This document shows, in pieces, positions 27,551 through 36,092 of a DNA stretch of 64,000 nt (its first letter is position 1; each line of letters begins with the position of its first letter). The notes under the pieces are model-generated. The model did not search any database and was not told the origin of the DNA. It saw only the letters and a list, made by a program, of their open reading frames with translations. A program made the position numbers and the translations under genes. Origin of the DNA: DASUPK01 sp963804595 (GTDB taxonomy: Bacteria; Actinomycetota; Thermoleophilia; Solirubrobacterales; 70-9). Location of the stretch: positions 320,553 through 384,552 of the forward strand of contig CAWDQZ010000009.1 in assembly GCA_963804595.1 (NCBI GenBank), given 5' to 3'.

Positions 27551-28459
27551 CTAGAGGTACACGTGGATCGCATCCCCCAGATGGATCCAGTTGTAGATGT
27601 AGACCGAGAACGTCTCGGGATTGCGCACGCACCCGTGGCTGGCGGCCTCGTGCATCGGCACCGACGGATAGCCGTGCGTCGCATAGCCGCGGACGAAGTA
27701 CACGGACATGTACATGCCGTGCGAATTCGTCCCCGGCTCCTTGCGGTAGAAGTGGTAGGTCCCGCGGACGGTCGGGGTCGAGGGCTTCCCGGTTGACACG
27801 TGGAAGGTGGCGACCACATGGTCGCCGTTGATCAGGGCCATCACCTGTCGCGAGATGTCCACCTCGACGTGGTGCCCGGAGTGGTATCGGGGCTGGAACG
27901 CGCCGCGACCCATCAGGAGCTTCCGGAAGATCACCGGCTTGTACTGCATGTTCCGCGCCATGCCGTTGACCTTGCGGAAGGCGGCAGTGGCGAGGCGCGA
28001 GCCGGGAGTGAACCGGCTGCTCATGTTCCGGCCGATGTAGTAGCCCTGCTTGACCAGCGATTCGTTGTAGAGGCGCGTGAGCGGGCCCTTGCCGATGTGC
28101 TTCGGGACACTCACGTTGAACCGCTCCGGAGCAGAGTTCTGGCCGCCGCTCGTCGCGGTCACCTCGTAGTTGCAGCAGGAGTCGACCGTGAATGGGAACG
28201 AGAACTTTCCGCTACCCGCGTCGACCTGCTGCTTCGCGAGCGTCCGGCCGCTCGCGGTGACGGTGACCGTGACCTTGTCGCCGGGAAGCGCTCCCGGCAG
28301 CGTCCCGACGGCGTTGACCTTGTCGAGCAGCCCCGGGTTCTTCGGGCCGTTGAGGTCGAGGGTGGGCGCGCCGGTGGCCGCGCTCGCAGAGGCAACCGGG
28401 AACGCCAGCGCCGCGACCGCCGCCACGAGTGCGATCAGGAGTCCTCCCCGCCGATTCAC
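27551..28459 (-). CDS. Secreted L,D-transpeptidase (YkuD domain)
   Basis: 302 residues from GTG 28459; the frame is open upstream inside the ABC permease gene, but the signal peptide begins here. Signal sequence: NRRGGLLIALVAAVAALAFPVASASA. A beta-rich region (about 35-140) is followed by the catalytic domain with HVEVDISRQVMALI...VSTGKPSTPT and the active site MHEAASHGCVRNPE, where Cys is the nucleophile and His the base. Forms 3-3 peptidoglycan crosslinks or attaches proteins to the wall, outside the membrane. It starts inside the 3' end of the ABC permease gene. Confidence 0.92.
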   Translation of the reverse strand: MNRRGGLLIALVAAVAALAFPVASASAATGAPTLDLNGPKNPGLLDKVNAVGTLPGALPGDKVTVTVTASGRTLAKQQVDAGSGKFSFPFTVDSCCNYEVTATSGGQNSAPERFNVSVPKHIGKGPLTRLYNESLVKQGYYIGRNMSSRFTPGSRLATAAFRKVNGMARNMQYKPVIFRKLLMGRGAFQPRYHSGHHVEVDISRQVMALINGDHVVATFHVSTGKPSTPTVRGTYHFYRKEPGTNSHGMYMSVYFVRGYATHGYPSVPMHEAASHGCVRNPETFSVYIYNWIHLGDAIHVYL

Positions 28460-28494
28460 GTCGCGGCATTGTGCAGCATCGGGCGGTCGGGTGC

Positions 28495-29319
28495 TCACGC
28501 CACGAGCTTCCTGCGCAGGGCCCGCACGGGGATCGTGAAGAGCAGGGTGGTCAGGGCGGCGAGCCAGACCGAGTTCCCGACGACCGACCAGAATTCCGGC
28601 CCCGTGGCAAGGCCCCGGGTGATCTCGACCAGGTGGTAGAGCGGCATGAACCAGGCGACCACGTGCACCCAGTCGGGCAGCTGGTTGAAGGGGAAGAAGA
28701 GCCCCGAGAACAGGAACATCGGGGTGATGAACAGGGTGAAGAAGTAGGAGTAGAGATCGATCTTCGGGATCAGGGTGGTGAACGCGTAGCCGATCACCGA
28801 GAAGCAGAGGGCACCGAGCAGCACGAAGGGCGGGATCAGAAGCGCCCACCAGGAGGAGACCAGGCCGAAGAGCGCGATCACGGCCAGCACGACGATTCCG
28901 TAGACGGTCGCGCGGGTGGCGCTCCAGGCCAGGTCCCCCGCGACCAGGTCCTGGACCTCGACCGGGGTCGAGAGCACGTTGTCGTAGAGCCGGAGCTCGT
29001 TCATCCGGAAGTAGACGTTGTAGGTCGTCTCGAACGCCGAGCTCCACATCGCGGCGGAAGCGATCAGGCCCGGCGCAATGAAGTCCTTGTAGGGAATGCC
29101 GTTGATGTGGGCGACGTAGGTGCCCAGGCCGAAGCCCAGCGCCAGCAGGTAGAGGAACGGGTCGAGGAAGGTGGGCAGCAGCGCGCCTCGCCAGAGCTTC
29201 GAGAAGACCCGCGCGTTGCGGAGCCAGACGGCGCCCGCGAGGCGCGGCATGGGAACGAGGTCGCGCAACGGGATGCGCGGGCCGATGCCGGCGTAGCCCG
29301 GTTCCTCGAGCATCGCCAT
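28495..29319 (-). CDS. ABC-2 type transporter permease
   Basis: 274 residues, six membrane segments. N-terminal cytoplasmic part has RVFSKLWRGALLPTFLDPFLYLLALGFGLG; later EVQDLVAGDLAWSATRATVYG and FSGLFFPFNQLPDWVHVVAWFMPLYHLVEITRG are typical of the NodJ/DrrB-like ABC-2 family. It starts one base after the stop of the ATPase gene, so together they form one exporter of unknown cargo. Confidence 0.92.
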   Translation of the reverse strand: MAMLEEPGYAGIGPRIPLRDLVPMPRLAGAVWLRNARVFSKLWRGALLPTFLDPFLYLLALGFGLGTYVAHINGIPYKDFIAPGLIASAAMWSSAFETTYNVYFRMNELRLYDNVLSTPVEVQDLVAGDLAWSATRATVYGIVVLAVIALFGLVSSWWALLIPPFVLLGALCFSVIGYAFTTLIPKIDLYSYFFTLFITPMFLFSGLFFPFNQLPDWVHVVAWFMPLYHLVEITRGLATGPEFWSVVGNSVWLAALTTLLFTIPVRALRRKLVA

Positions 29320-30291
29320 CTACTCGCGCAGGCTCCTTCCGGTGAGTCGAAGGAAGACGTCTTCGAGCGTTGCACGTCGGACCAGGGCGGATTCCGTCGG
29401 GTAGGCGTCGTGGTCGAGCTCCTCCAGCACCGCCTCGGCGTCGTCGGCGTAGAGCATCAGAGTGCGCTCTGAGCGGTCGTGGCCCTGGATCCGGCCGTCG
29501 AGAGAGGCGACCAGCCGCTCGGCGTCGCAGCCCTCGTCGAGCTTGAGCTCGAGGACCTCCCGCCCGACATGGGCGCGGACCAGGTCCGCCGGCCTGCCCT
29601 CGGCGACGATCCGGCCCTCGTCCATGATCACCAGCCGGTCGCAGAGGCGCTCTGCCTCCTCCATGTAGTGAGTGGTGAGCAGCAGGGTCACCCCCCGCCG
29701 GCGAAGCCGGTCGAGCGCTCCCCAGACGGCCAGGCGCGCCTGCGGATCGAGGCCGGTGGTCGGCTCGTCGAGCACGACGAGCTCGGGGTCGCCCATCAGC
29801 GCCCGGGAGATCAGCAGTCGCCGCTTCATCCCACCCGAGAGGCCGTGGATCCGCTCGTCCCCGCGGTCCGCCAGCAGCGAGAACTCGAGCAGCTCGGCGG
29901 CTCGCTCCTCCGCCCTGCCGGAGTCGATGCCGAAGTAGCGAGCCTGCTGGAGGAGGTTCTCGCGGACGGTCAGATCGGCATCGAGGTTGGTCTCCTGGGG
30001 CACCACGCCGAGCCGGCTCTTGATCTGGCGACGCTCCCGGCGTGCGTCCATTCCCAGGACGGTGAGCTCACCGGCGTCGACCGTCGCGAGGCCGTAGACC
30101 ATCTTCATCGTCGTCGTCTTGCCGGCTCCGTTGGGCCCGAGGAAGCCGAAGCAGATTCCCGGTTCGACGTCGAAGTCGATCCCGGCGACCGCGGTGCGCT
30201 CGCCGAATCGCTTGCTCACCCCGCGGGCTCTGACCGCGGCACTCGAGGCCGCGTCCTCGGGCGCAGCCAGTTTCGGGCTGGCCATCTCCAT
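29320..30291 (-). CDS. ABC transporter ATP-binding protein (NodI/DrrA type)
   Basis: 323 residues from ATG 30291, which overlaps the stop of the CPBP protease gene (ATGA). Walker A GPNGAGKTTT, Q-loop VPQETNLD, signature LSGGMKRR, Walker B LVVLDEPTTGLDP and switch TTHYMEEAE are all intact. A C-terminal extension of about 90 residues, ending with TLEDVFLRLTGRSLRE, is typical of DrrA-like exporters. The permease follows immediately; antibiotic, lipid or polysaccharide export are possible. Confidence 0.94.
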   Translation of the reverse strand: MEMASPKLAAPEDAASSAAVRARGVSKRFGERTAVAGIDFDVEPGICFGFLGPNGAGKTTTMKMVYGLATVDAGELTVLGMDARRERRQIKSRLGVVPQETNLDADLTVRENLLQQARYFGIDSGRAEERAAELLEFSLLADRGDERIHGLSGGMKRRLLISRALMGDPELVVLDEPTTGLDPQARLAVWGALDRLRRRGVTLLLTTHYMEEAERLCDRLVIMDEGRIVAEGRPADLVRAHVGREVLELKLDEGCDAERLVASLDGRIQGHDRSERTLMLYADDAEAVLEELDHDAYPTESALVRRATLEDVFLRLTGRSLRE

Positions 30292-30980
30292 CAGCTCACC
30301 AGGGCCAGCGCCAGGCCGTTGTTGATCATGTGCGCGATCACGCAGGGCCACAGCGACCCCGTCCGGTCGTAGAGCCAGCAGAGCGCCAGGCCGAGAGCGG
30401 CGAGGGGAACGACGGTTGTGATTCCGGTCGGCGCATGCACCAGTCCGAAGATAAGACCCGAAGTGAGCGCTGCCGGCCAGAGCGACCAGCGTGTGCGCAG
30501 GCCGGCGAACAGGAACCCGCGGAAGAAGAGCTCTTCGGCCACGGGCGCGAAGCCGACGATCATCACCACGGCGAGAACGGCGATCACGATGCTCGGGTTG
30601 CCGACCCCAAGCTCGCCCCCGATGTCCTCCTGGTCCGGCTTCAGGACGAGGCTCGCAAACAGCGCGGCGGCGATGTAGTACGCGACCAGCGTCCCGAGCA
30701 TGATCCAGATGGCCTTTGGGCGGAACGGGCGGAGGCCGAGCAGGTGCAGAGGCCGACCGAGCGGCTTGAACTTCCAGTCGGAGGCGACGCCGAGCGCGAC
30801 GAGGAGCAGTAGGCCGTCGAAGATCGCCTGGGCCGCCAGGAGCGCGCCGTCCGAGTCGAGGTCGGGGTCGAACGGCGCCACCACGAGCGGCGGGATGATG
30901 ATCGCCAGGAGCAGGCCGCCGAGCAGCCACCAGAAGGTCGTCCTCGGGGTCCAGGGCACCGGTTGCACGCCGACCTCCAT
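30291..30980 (-). CDS. CPBP-family intramembrane metalloprotease (CAAX-like)
   Basis: 229 residues from ATG 30980, which overlaps the RDD-gene stop. Six to eight membrane segments. Family motifs: VAEELFFRGFLFAGLR (EExxxR), GLIFGLVHAP (FxxxH) and AHMINN (HxxxN/D), so the catalytic residues are present. Bacterial members act in membrane-protein processing or bacteriocin self-immunity. Sits in a tight five-gene minus-strand run (HAD-RDD-CPBP-ABC pair). Confidence 0.92.
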   Translation of the reverse strand: MEVGVQPVPWTPRTTFWWLLGGLLLAIIIPPLVVAPFDPDLDSDGALLAAQAIFDGLLLLVALGVASDWKFKPLGRPLHLLGLRPFRPKAIWIMLGTLVAYYIAAALFASLVLKPDQEDIGGELGVGNPSIVIAVLAVVMIVGFAPVAEELFFRGFLFAGLRTRWSLWPAALTSGLIFGLVHAPTGITTVVPLAALGLALCWLYDRTGSLWPCVIAHMINNGLALALVS

Positions 30981-31417
30981 CAGACAGTCCGCTCCAGGAC
31001 CGTTCGCGGGGCCCGGCGCAGCACCACGGTCTTCGCCGCCAGGTCGCCCAACCTCTGCTTGTGTCTGCCCCTGACGATCATTGCCTCTCCGATGACGAAG
31101 AAGTCGACGAGGCGCAGCAGGTTGCGGATGCTCGCCTGACCGTAGGTGAGGCGGACGGCGCCATCCAACGAGCGCACCTCGATTCCGGTCGCGTTCTTCC
31201 CGATCGTCTGGCCCCAGCGCCACTCGCAGAGGGCGAAGTAGTTGAACCAGAGCGAGAAGAAGACGAGCACGGCCACCAGCCCAGCCGTGTCACCGGTCAG
31301 GAAGGCGCCGCCGACGATCCAGATGTAGATCCACAGGTAGAAGAGGATCCAGACGACGTTGTCGAGCAGAGACGCCAGCGCCCGGCGCCAGAACCCCGCG
31401 TAGTTCGGCTCAGACAT
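30980..31417 (-). CDS. RDD-family membrane protein
   Basis: 145 residues. The N terminus YAGFWRRALASLLDNVVW carries the family's Arg and Asp-Asp-like pair (R-A-L...L-D-N). Membrane segments lie at about 15-37 and 45-65, then QTIGKNATGIEVRSLDG, with a third helix around 115. Family members have been linked to ion (Na+/H+) transport, but most are uncharacterised. Start lies within the 3' end of the HAD gene (8-base overlap). Confidence 0.9.
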   Translation of the reverse strand: MSEPNYAGFWRRALASLLDNVVWILFYLWIYIWIVGGAFLTGDTAGLVAVLVFFSLWFNYFALCEWRWGQTIGKNATGIEVRSLDGAVRLTYGQASIRNLLRLVDFFVIGEAMIVRGRHKQRLGDLAAKTVVLRRAPRTVLERTV

Positions 31418-32048
31418 CCGAGAGATGCTCGCGGATCTCCCTCAAGGAGGAGATGTCGCCCCCGTTGCCGTCGCGATCGATCAGCAGAGATCTGATGCCG
31501 GCCGCCCGCGCTCCCTCGACGTCCTCCCTACGAGTGTCACCGACATGGAGCGCCTCGTCCGGACCGACGCCGGCGAGCTCGAGCGCGGGCTCGAAAATCG
31601 CTGGGTCCGGCTTGCGGGCGCCGGCTGCGGCCGAGCTGACCGAGCCGTCGAGCAGCTCGCCGACGCCGACGCGGTCCAGAACGTCCGGGAGCGAGCAGTC
31701 CCAGTTCGAGACCGCGACGAGCTTCTCACCGCTGTAGCGAAGCTCGCGCAGAGCGGGGGCGGCATCCGGATATGCCTCGAAGCGGATCGCGTCCACCAGC
31801 TCCTCCGCCGTCACCTCGACACCGAGTTGCTCCGAGACGACGGCGGCGCAGCGCTCGCGTAGATCCGCCAACGAAGCATCGTCCCGGCCCTCGTGGGCGT
31901 GGTCGCGGTAGTACGCCATCTCGGCGCGCAGGGCGGCCTCGAGGCGCTCGTCGCTTACGTGCGCCGGAACCCGTGGACGGAGGGAGATCCAGGGCGGCTC
32001 GAGCTCGACGAGAGTGCCGAGGACATCAAGGAAGACAGCGCGGGTCAT
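31410..32048 (-). CDS. HAD-superfamily hydrolase
   Basis: 212 residues from ATG 32048. Motif I reads FLDVLGTLV, so the nucleophile Asp is present but the second Asp of the usual DxD is Leu, as in some haloacid-dehalogenase-like members. Motif II VAVSNWD, motif III lysine in GARKPDPAIFEPAL, and motif IV LHVGDTRREDVEGARAAG are intact. The alpha-helical cap lies at about 20-90. Substrate unknown; phosphatase or dehalogenase chemistry are both possible. Divergent from the MscS gene. Confidence 0.88.
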   Translation of the reverse strand: MTRAVFLDVLGTLVELEPPWISLRPRVPAHVSDERLEAALRAEMAYYRDHAHEGRDDASLADLRERCAAVVSEQLGVEVTAEELVDAIRFEAYPDAAPALRELRYSGEKLVAVSNWDCSLPDVLDRVGVGELLDGSVSSAAAGARKPDPAIFEPALELAGVGPDEALHVGDTRREDVEGARAAGIRSLLIDRDGNGGDISSLREIREHLSDV

Positions 32049-32070
32049 CCCGTTAATACTGCCCAACCTC

Positions 32071-32853
32071 ATGCTCCTGGCCGCGGACCAGAGCTTCTGG
32101 CAAGAGCACGGCGACGAGATCTCAGCGGCGATCACGCTGGCCGTCGCGATCCTGATCGCGATCATCGTCGACCGCGTCCTGATCGGCCGCGCGGTCAGGG
32201 CGACCGTCCGCCTCGACACCGGCGAGCTCTCCAGAGAGGCACGAACGCGGCTCCGCCTGATCCGCCGGCTTCTCTTCCTGACGATCATCCTGATCGGCGT
32301 GGCGCTGGCGCTCAGCCAGTTCACCTCGATCAAGCGGTTCGCCGCGGGCGTCCTGGCCTCGACCGCCGTGCTCGGGATCATCATCGGCTTCGCCGGCCGC
32401 CAGGTGATCGCCAACCTGGTCTCGGGTGTCCTATTGGCGATCACGCAGCCGATCCGGATCGGAGACCTGGTCTCGATCGGCGACGAGGTCCACGGCCGCG
32501 TCACCGACATTGCGCTGACCTACACGCGGGTGGACGCCGGCGACGGCAGCCTGATCGTCGTGCCGAACGAGAAGGTGACGACCGACGTGGTCGTGAACCA
32601 CTCCGCGGGAAACAGCGCCGCCCCGGTGACCGTCGACATCTGGTTACCCACAGATGCCGACGTCGAGGCCGCGCGCCGCAAGCTCGAGAAGGGGGAGGTG
32701 ACCTCCGCGCGGCTGGTCGAGGTCACCCCCGAGGGCGCGAGGCTGCAGGTCAAGGCCGCGATCGACGCGGGCATCGATCGTGAGGCGCACGAGGCGGAGC
32801 TGCGCGAGCGCGCGCAATCTGTCCTGCGAGCCAACGGTCTGCTCAGCTCCTGA
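32071..32853 (+). CDS. Small mechanosensitive ion channel (MscS family)
   Basis: 260 residues from ATG 32071 (an upstream in-frame start at 32014 would overlap the divergent HAD gene). Two or three membrane helices; the pore helix region reads STAVLGIIIGFAGRQVIANLVSGVLLAI. The conserved beta-domain entry RIGDLVSIGDEVHGRVTDIALTYTRV and VPNEKVTTDVVVN follow. The cytoplasmic alpha-beta tail is shorter than in E. coli MscS. Releases osmolytes upon hypo-osmotic shock. Confidence 0.93.
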   Translation: MLLAADQSFWQEHGDEISAAITLAVAILIAIIVDRVLIGRAVRATVRLDTGELSREARTRLRLIRRLLFLTIILIGVALALSQFTSIKRFAAGVLASTAVLGIIIGFAGRQVIANLVSGVLLAITQPIRIGDLVSIGDEVHGRVTDIALTYTRVDAGDGSLIVVPNEKVTTDVVVNHSAGNSAAPVTVDIWLPTDADVEAARRKLEKGEVTSARLVEVTPEGARLQVKAAIDAGIDREAHEAELRERAQSVLRANGLLSS

Positions 32854-32880
32854 GGAAGCCCTAAGTACCCTTTTCGGTCC

Positions 32881-35091
32881 ATGAGCGCCCGGTCCCGCCG
32901 GCGGCATCGACGCACGAGCCGCAAGAAAAACCCGTTCCTCGTGGTCCTCCTGGTCCTCGGGTCGATCTTCGCCGTCGGCGCCCTCGGATCCGGTCTCTGG
33001 CTGTTGAGCGTCTACAACTCGGCGCCCTCGCTCGCGAGCCTGACGCCGATCAAGGAAGGCACGGTCTCGAAGGTCTACGCCGCCGACGGCTCCCTGCTCG
33101 GGGTGATCCACTCGGACAAGATCCGACAGCCGATCCCCAGTTCGAGGATCCCGGAGGACCTCAAGGAGGCGACGGTGGCGATCGAGGACCGCAGGTTCTA
33201 CAGCCACGGTGGCATCGACCCCTCGGCGATCATCCGCGCCGGCTGGGAGGACCTGACCGCCGGCGGCAAGCCGGTGGAGGGCGGCTCGACGATCACCCAG
33301 CAGCTCGTCCGCAACCTCTACATCCAAGACCCGCAGGACACGCTGAAGCGGAAGATCATCGAGGCGCGCCTGGCCAATGACGAGGAGGACCAGCATTCCA
33401 AGGACTGGATCCTGACCGAGTACCTGAACACCGCTTCCTACGGGACCAACGAGGGCGCCACCGCGATCGGGGTCGAGGCGGCCGCCGAGACCTACTACTC
33501 CAAGCATGCTGAAGATCTGACGCTGCCCGAGGCCGCGACCATCGCGGGCCTGCCGCAGGCGCCGTCCCAGTACAACCCGCTGCTCAACCCCAGGGCGGCG
33601 CTGGCCCGGCGCAACGAGGTGCTGCAGGCGATGGAGCAGCAGGGCAAGATCAGCGCGGGCGAGTACCAGGACACGATCAACCAGGGCCTGGGCCTCGATC
33701 CGGGAAGCAAGTACAGCCGGATCCGCGACCCCTACATCTTCGACCTCGTCAAGCAGGAGCTCCAGGACCGCTACGGCGTGAACACGGTCCAGAACGGCGG
33801 TCTCAAGGTCTATACGACTATCCAGCCGCGGCTCCAGGAGGCTGCGCAGAACGCCGTCGACTCATGCTCGGTCTGCTACTCGGGTGGCGGACCGGCATCG
33901 GCACTGGCCTCCGTCGATCCCGCGAACGGGAAGATCGTCGCGCTGGCCTCGACGCAGCGCTATTCGGAAGACAGTCAGTTCAACTTCGCCGCCCATGCCC
34001 AGCGCCAGCCGGGCTCCTCGTTCAAGGTCTACGACCTGACGGCGGCGATCAAGCAGGGGATCGACCCGGACACGACCTACTACGACGGCTCATCGCCGAA
34101 GACGCTGGAGACCCCGGGGGGATCGCCCTGGACGGTCAACAACGCCGAGCAGGGTGGCGGCGTGATGCCTCTGACCGAGGCGACCTGGGAGTCGGTGAAC
34201 GTCGTCTTCGCTCAGCTCGGTCTGGACGTCGGGCCCGAGAACATCGCCAGGACCGCGTACCAGATGGGGATCACCTCGCCGCTCGGGATCAAGGGGTCGA
34301 ACGAAACCCCCTGCAAGCTCGGCCCGAACTGCTTCATCCCGCCGGCCGACGCGATCGGCGGGCTGAGCGTCGGCGTCACCCCACTCGAGCAGGCCAACGC
34401 CTACGCCACGCTCGCCAACGGTGGCGTGCGTCACGATGCGACCGCGATCGACAAGGTCGTCTTCCCCAGTGGCAAGGTGGACGAGCCGAGCGCGGACGAG
34501 GGCAAGCGAGTGCTGACTCCCGGTGAGGCCTACGAGGTCACCAAGGTGCTGGAGGGCGTGATCACCAGCGGGACCGGCGCCGGCTACACGTCCATCGGCT
34601 GCCAGTCGGAGGCCGGCAAGACCGGCACCAGCGAGGATCTGTCGGACGCCTGGTTCGTCGGCTACACCCCGATGTATTCCACCGCCGTCTGGACCGGGCA
34701 TCCCCTCTCACGCGACTCCACCGGCTTCGGCGGCCCGACCTCCGGGCCGATCTGGCGCTCCTACATGGAGGCCGCCCAGGGCGGCGAATGCCCTGACTTC
34801 GAGGTTCCCTCGAGCCTGCCGACCTTGTCCGCGTACCACGGGGAGCACACGGCATCCAGCTCGAGCTCCTGCAGCAGCTCGAGCTCCTCTTCCTACTCCT
34901 GTGACTCCTCGTCGTCCTACACGCCGAGCTACGGCGGCGGCGACAGCGGCGGCGACAGCAACCAAGGCGCCTACGCTCCGGGGGTCGGGCAGAAACCGGC
35001 GCCGGCACCGACACCGAAGCCGACGCCGGCGCCCGCGCCGGTGCCCCCGCCGGCCGCGCCGCCGCCCAGCGGGGGTGTAAACCCCGGGTAG
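32881..35091 (+). CDS. Class A penicillin-binding protein (transglycosylase/transpeptidase)
   Basis: 736 residues. Short basic cytoplasmic tail (RSRRRHRRTSRKKN), one membrane anchor (about 20-42), and a GT51 glycosyltransferase domain (about 75-245) with EDRRFYSHGGID, GGSTITQQLVRN and EYLNTASYG. The transpeptidase domain has SSFK (catalytic Ser about 378) and KTGTSEDLSDAWFVG (about 580). The tail from about 655 is low-complexity Ser-rich, then Gly-rich and Pro/Ala-rich, probably spanning the wall. A TACCCT box lies nine bases before the ATG. Stop overlaps thiL start. Confidence 0.95.
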   Translation: MSARSRRRHRRTSRKKNPFLVVLLVLGSIFAVGALGSGLWLLSVYNSAPSLASLTPIKEGTVSKVYAADGSLLGVIHSDKIRQPIPSSRIPEDLKEATVAIEDRRFYSHGGIDPSAIIRAGWEDLTAGGKPVEGGSTITQQLVRNLYIQDPQDTLKRKIIEARLANDEEDQHSKDWILTEYLNTASYGTNEGATAIGVEAAAETYYSKHAEDLTLPEAATIAGLPQAPSQYNPLLNPRAALARRNEVLQAMEQQGKISAGEYQDTINQGLGLDPGSKYSRIRDPYIFDLVKQELQDRYGVNTVQNGGLKVYTTIQPRLQEAAQNAVDSCSVCYSGGGPASALASVDPANGKIVALASTQRYSEDSQFNFAAHAQRQPGSSFKVYDLTAAIKQGIDPDTTYYDGSSPKTLETPGGSPWTVNNAEQGGGVMPLTEATWESVNVVFAQLGLDVGPENIARTAYQMGITSPLGIKGSNETPCKLGPNCFIPPADAIGGLSVGVTPLEQANAYATLANGGVRHDATAIDKVVFPSGKVDEPSADEGKRVLTPGEAYEVTKVLEGVITSGTGAGYTSIGCQSEAGKTGTSEDLSDAWFVGYTPMYSTAVWTGHPLSRDSTGFGGPTSGPIWRSYMEAAQGGECPDFEVPSSLPTLSAYHGEHTASSSSSCSSSSSSSYSCDSSSSYTPSYGGGDSGGDSNQGAYAPGVGQKPAPAPTPKPTPAPAPVPPPAAPPPSGGVNPG

Positions 35092-36092
35092 TGGCAAGCA
35101 GCGAATTCGACCTGATCGCCGCCATCACCGAGCGCCTGCCGGCGCCGGGGCCCCGCGTGCGCGTGCCGAGCGGGGACGACGCCGCGGTCGTCGAGCCCCG
35201 TGCCGCGAGCGCGGTGACCGTCGACGCAATCGTCGACGGCGTCCATTTCGTGCTCGATTCGTTTGGTCCCCAGGCGGTCGGCAGAAAGGCGCTCGCCTCG
35301 TCGCTGTCCGATCTCGCCGCCATGGGCGCATCCCAGGGTGAGGCGTACGTCGTGGTCGCCGCCCCCGGAGACCTCTCGGACGAGGACCTGCTCGGCATCG
35401 CCGACGGGCTCGCCGAGACGGCCATCCGCGAGGAGGTCACGATCGCGGGGGGCGACCTGGTTCGCTCGCCGGTCCTGGTCGTCTCGGTGACCGCGATCGG
35501 CTACGAGCCCGGCGGTGCCCGCTTCGTGACGCGAGGCGGCGCCAGGCCCCGCGATCTGGTGGCGGTGACAGGCGAACTCGGCGGAGCCGCCGCCGCCATA
35601 CGGCTGATGGAGATGGGCGAGCGGCGGGGCGATCCCGCCGACCGCGGGCAGGGCGTTCTCAATCGCCAGCTCGACCCGAGGCCCCGCTTGCGAGAGGGCA
35701 GGGCCCTGGCCAAGGCGGGCGCGACGGCCATGATCGATGTCAGCGACGGGCTCGGGGCGGACGCCGGGCATCTGGCGGAGGCGGGGGCCTGCCATCTCGA
35801 GATCGAGCTGGACCGGCTACCGGTGGCGCCCGGAGTCGCCGACGTCGTCGGCGGAGACGAGGCCGCGCTCGGGCTCGCGGCATCGGGCGGGGAGGACTTC
35901 GAGCTGCTGCTCACCGTGGCCCGCGAGCACTTCGATGCCGCGGCTCAGGCCGTTGCGGATGCCGGCTCGGAGCTCACCGAGATCGGCTACGTGACCGAGG
36001 GCCAGGGCGTGACCCTGAGGCTGCCGGGCGGAGGTGAACTCGAAGCACGAGGTTTCGACCAGAGGCGAGGGTCCCTCTCCGGCTCCGGCTGA
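35091..36092 (+). CDS. thiL: Thiamine-monophosphate kinase
   Basis: 333 residues, GTG start overlapping the PBP stop (TAGTG). Phosphorylates thiamine phosphate to the diphosphate cofactor. PurM-like fold with the ATP/metal loop VPSGDDAAVVE, DAIVDGVHF, ASSLSDLAAMGA, AGGDLVRSP, VTGELGGAAAAIRL and MIDVSDGLGADAGHLAEA. The last 106 bases overlap the convergent M28-like gene, so both 3' ends are read on opposite strands. Confidence 0.95.
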   Translation: MASSEFDLIAAITERLPAPGPRVRVPSGDDAAVVEPRAASAVTVDAIVDGVHFVLDSFGPQAVGRKALASSLSDLAAMGASQGEAYVVVAAPGDLSDEDLLGIADGLAETAIREEVTIAGGDLVRSPVLVVSVTAIGYEPGGARFVTRGGARPRDLVAVTGELGGAAAAIRLMEMGERRGDPADRGQGVLNRQLDPRPRLREGRALAKAGATAMIDVSDGLGADAGHLAEAGACHLEIELDRLPVAPGVADVVGGDEAALGLAASGGEDFELLLTVAREHFDAAAQAVADAGSELTEIGYVTEGQGVTLRLPGGGELEARGFDQRRGSLSGSG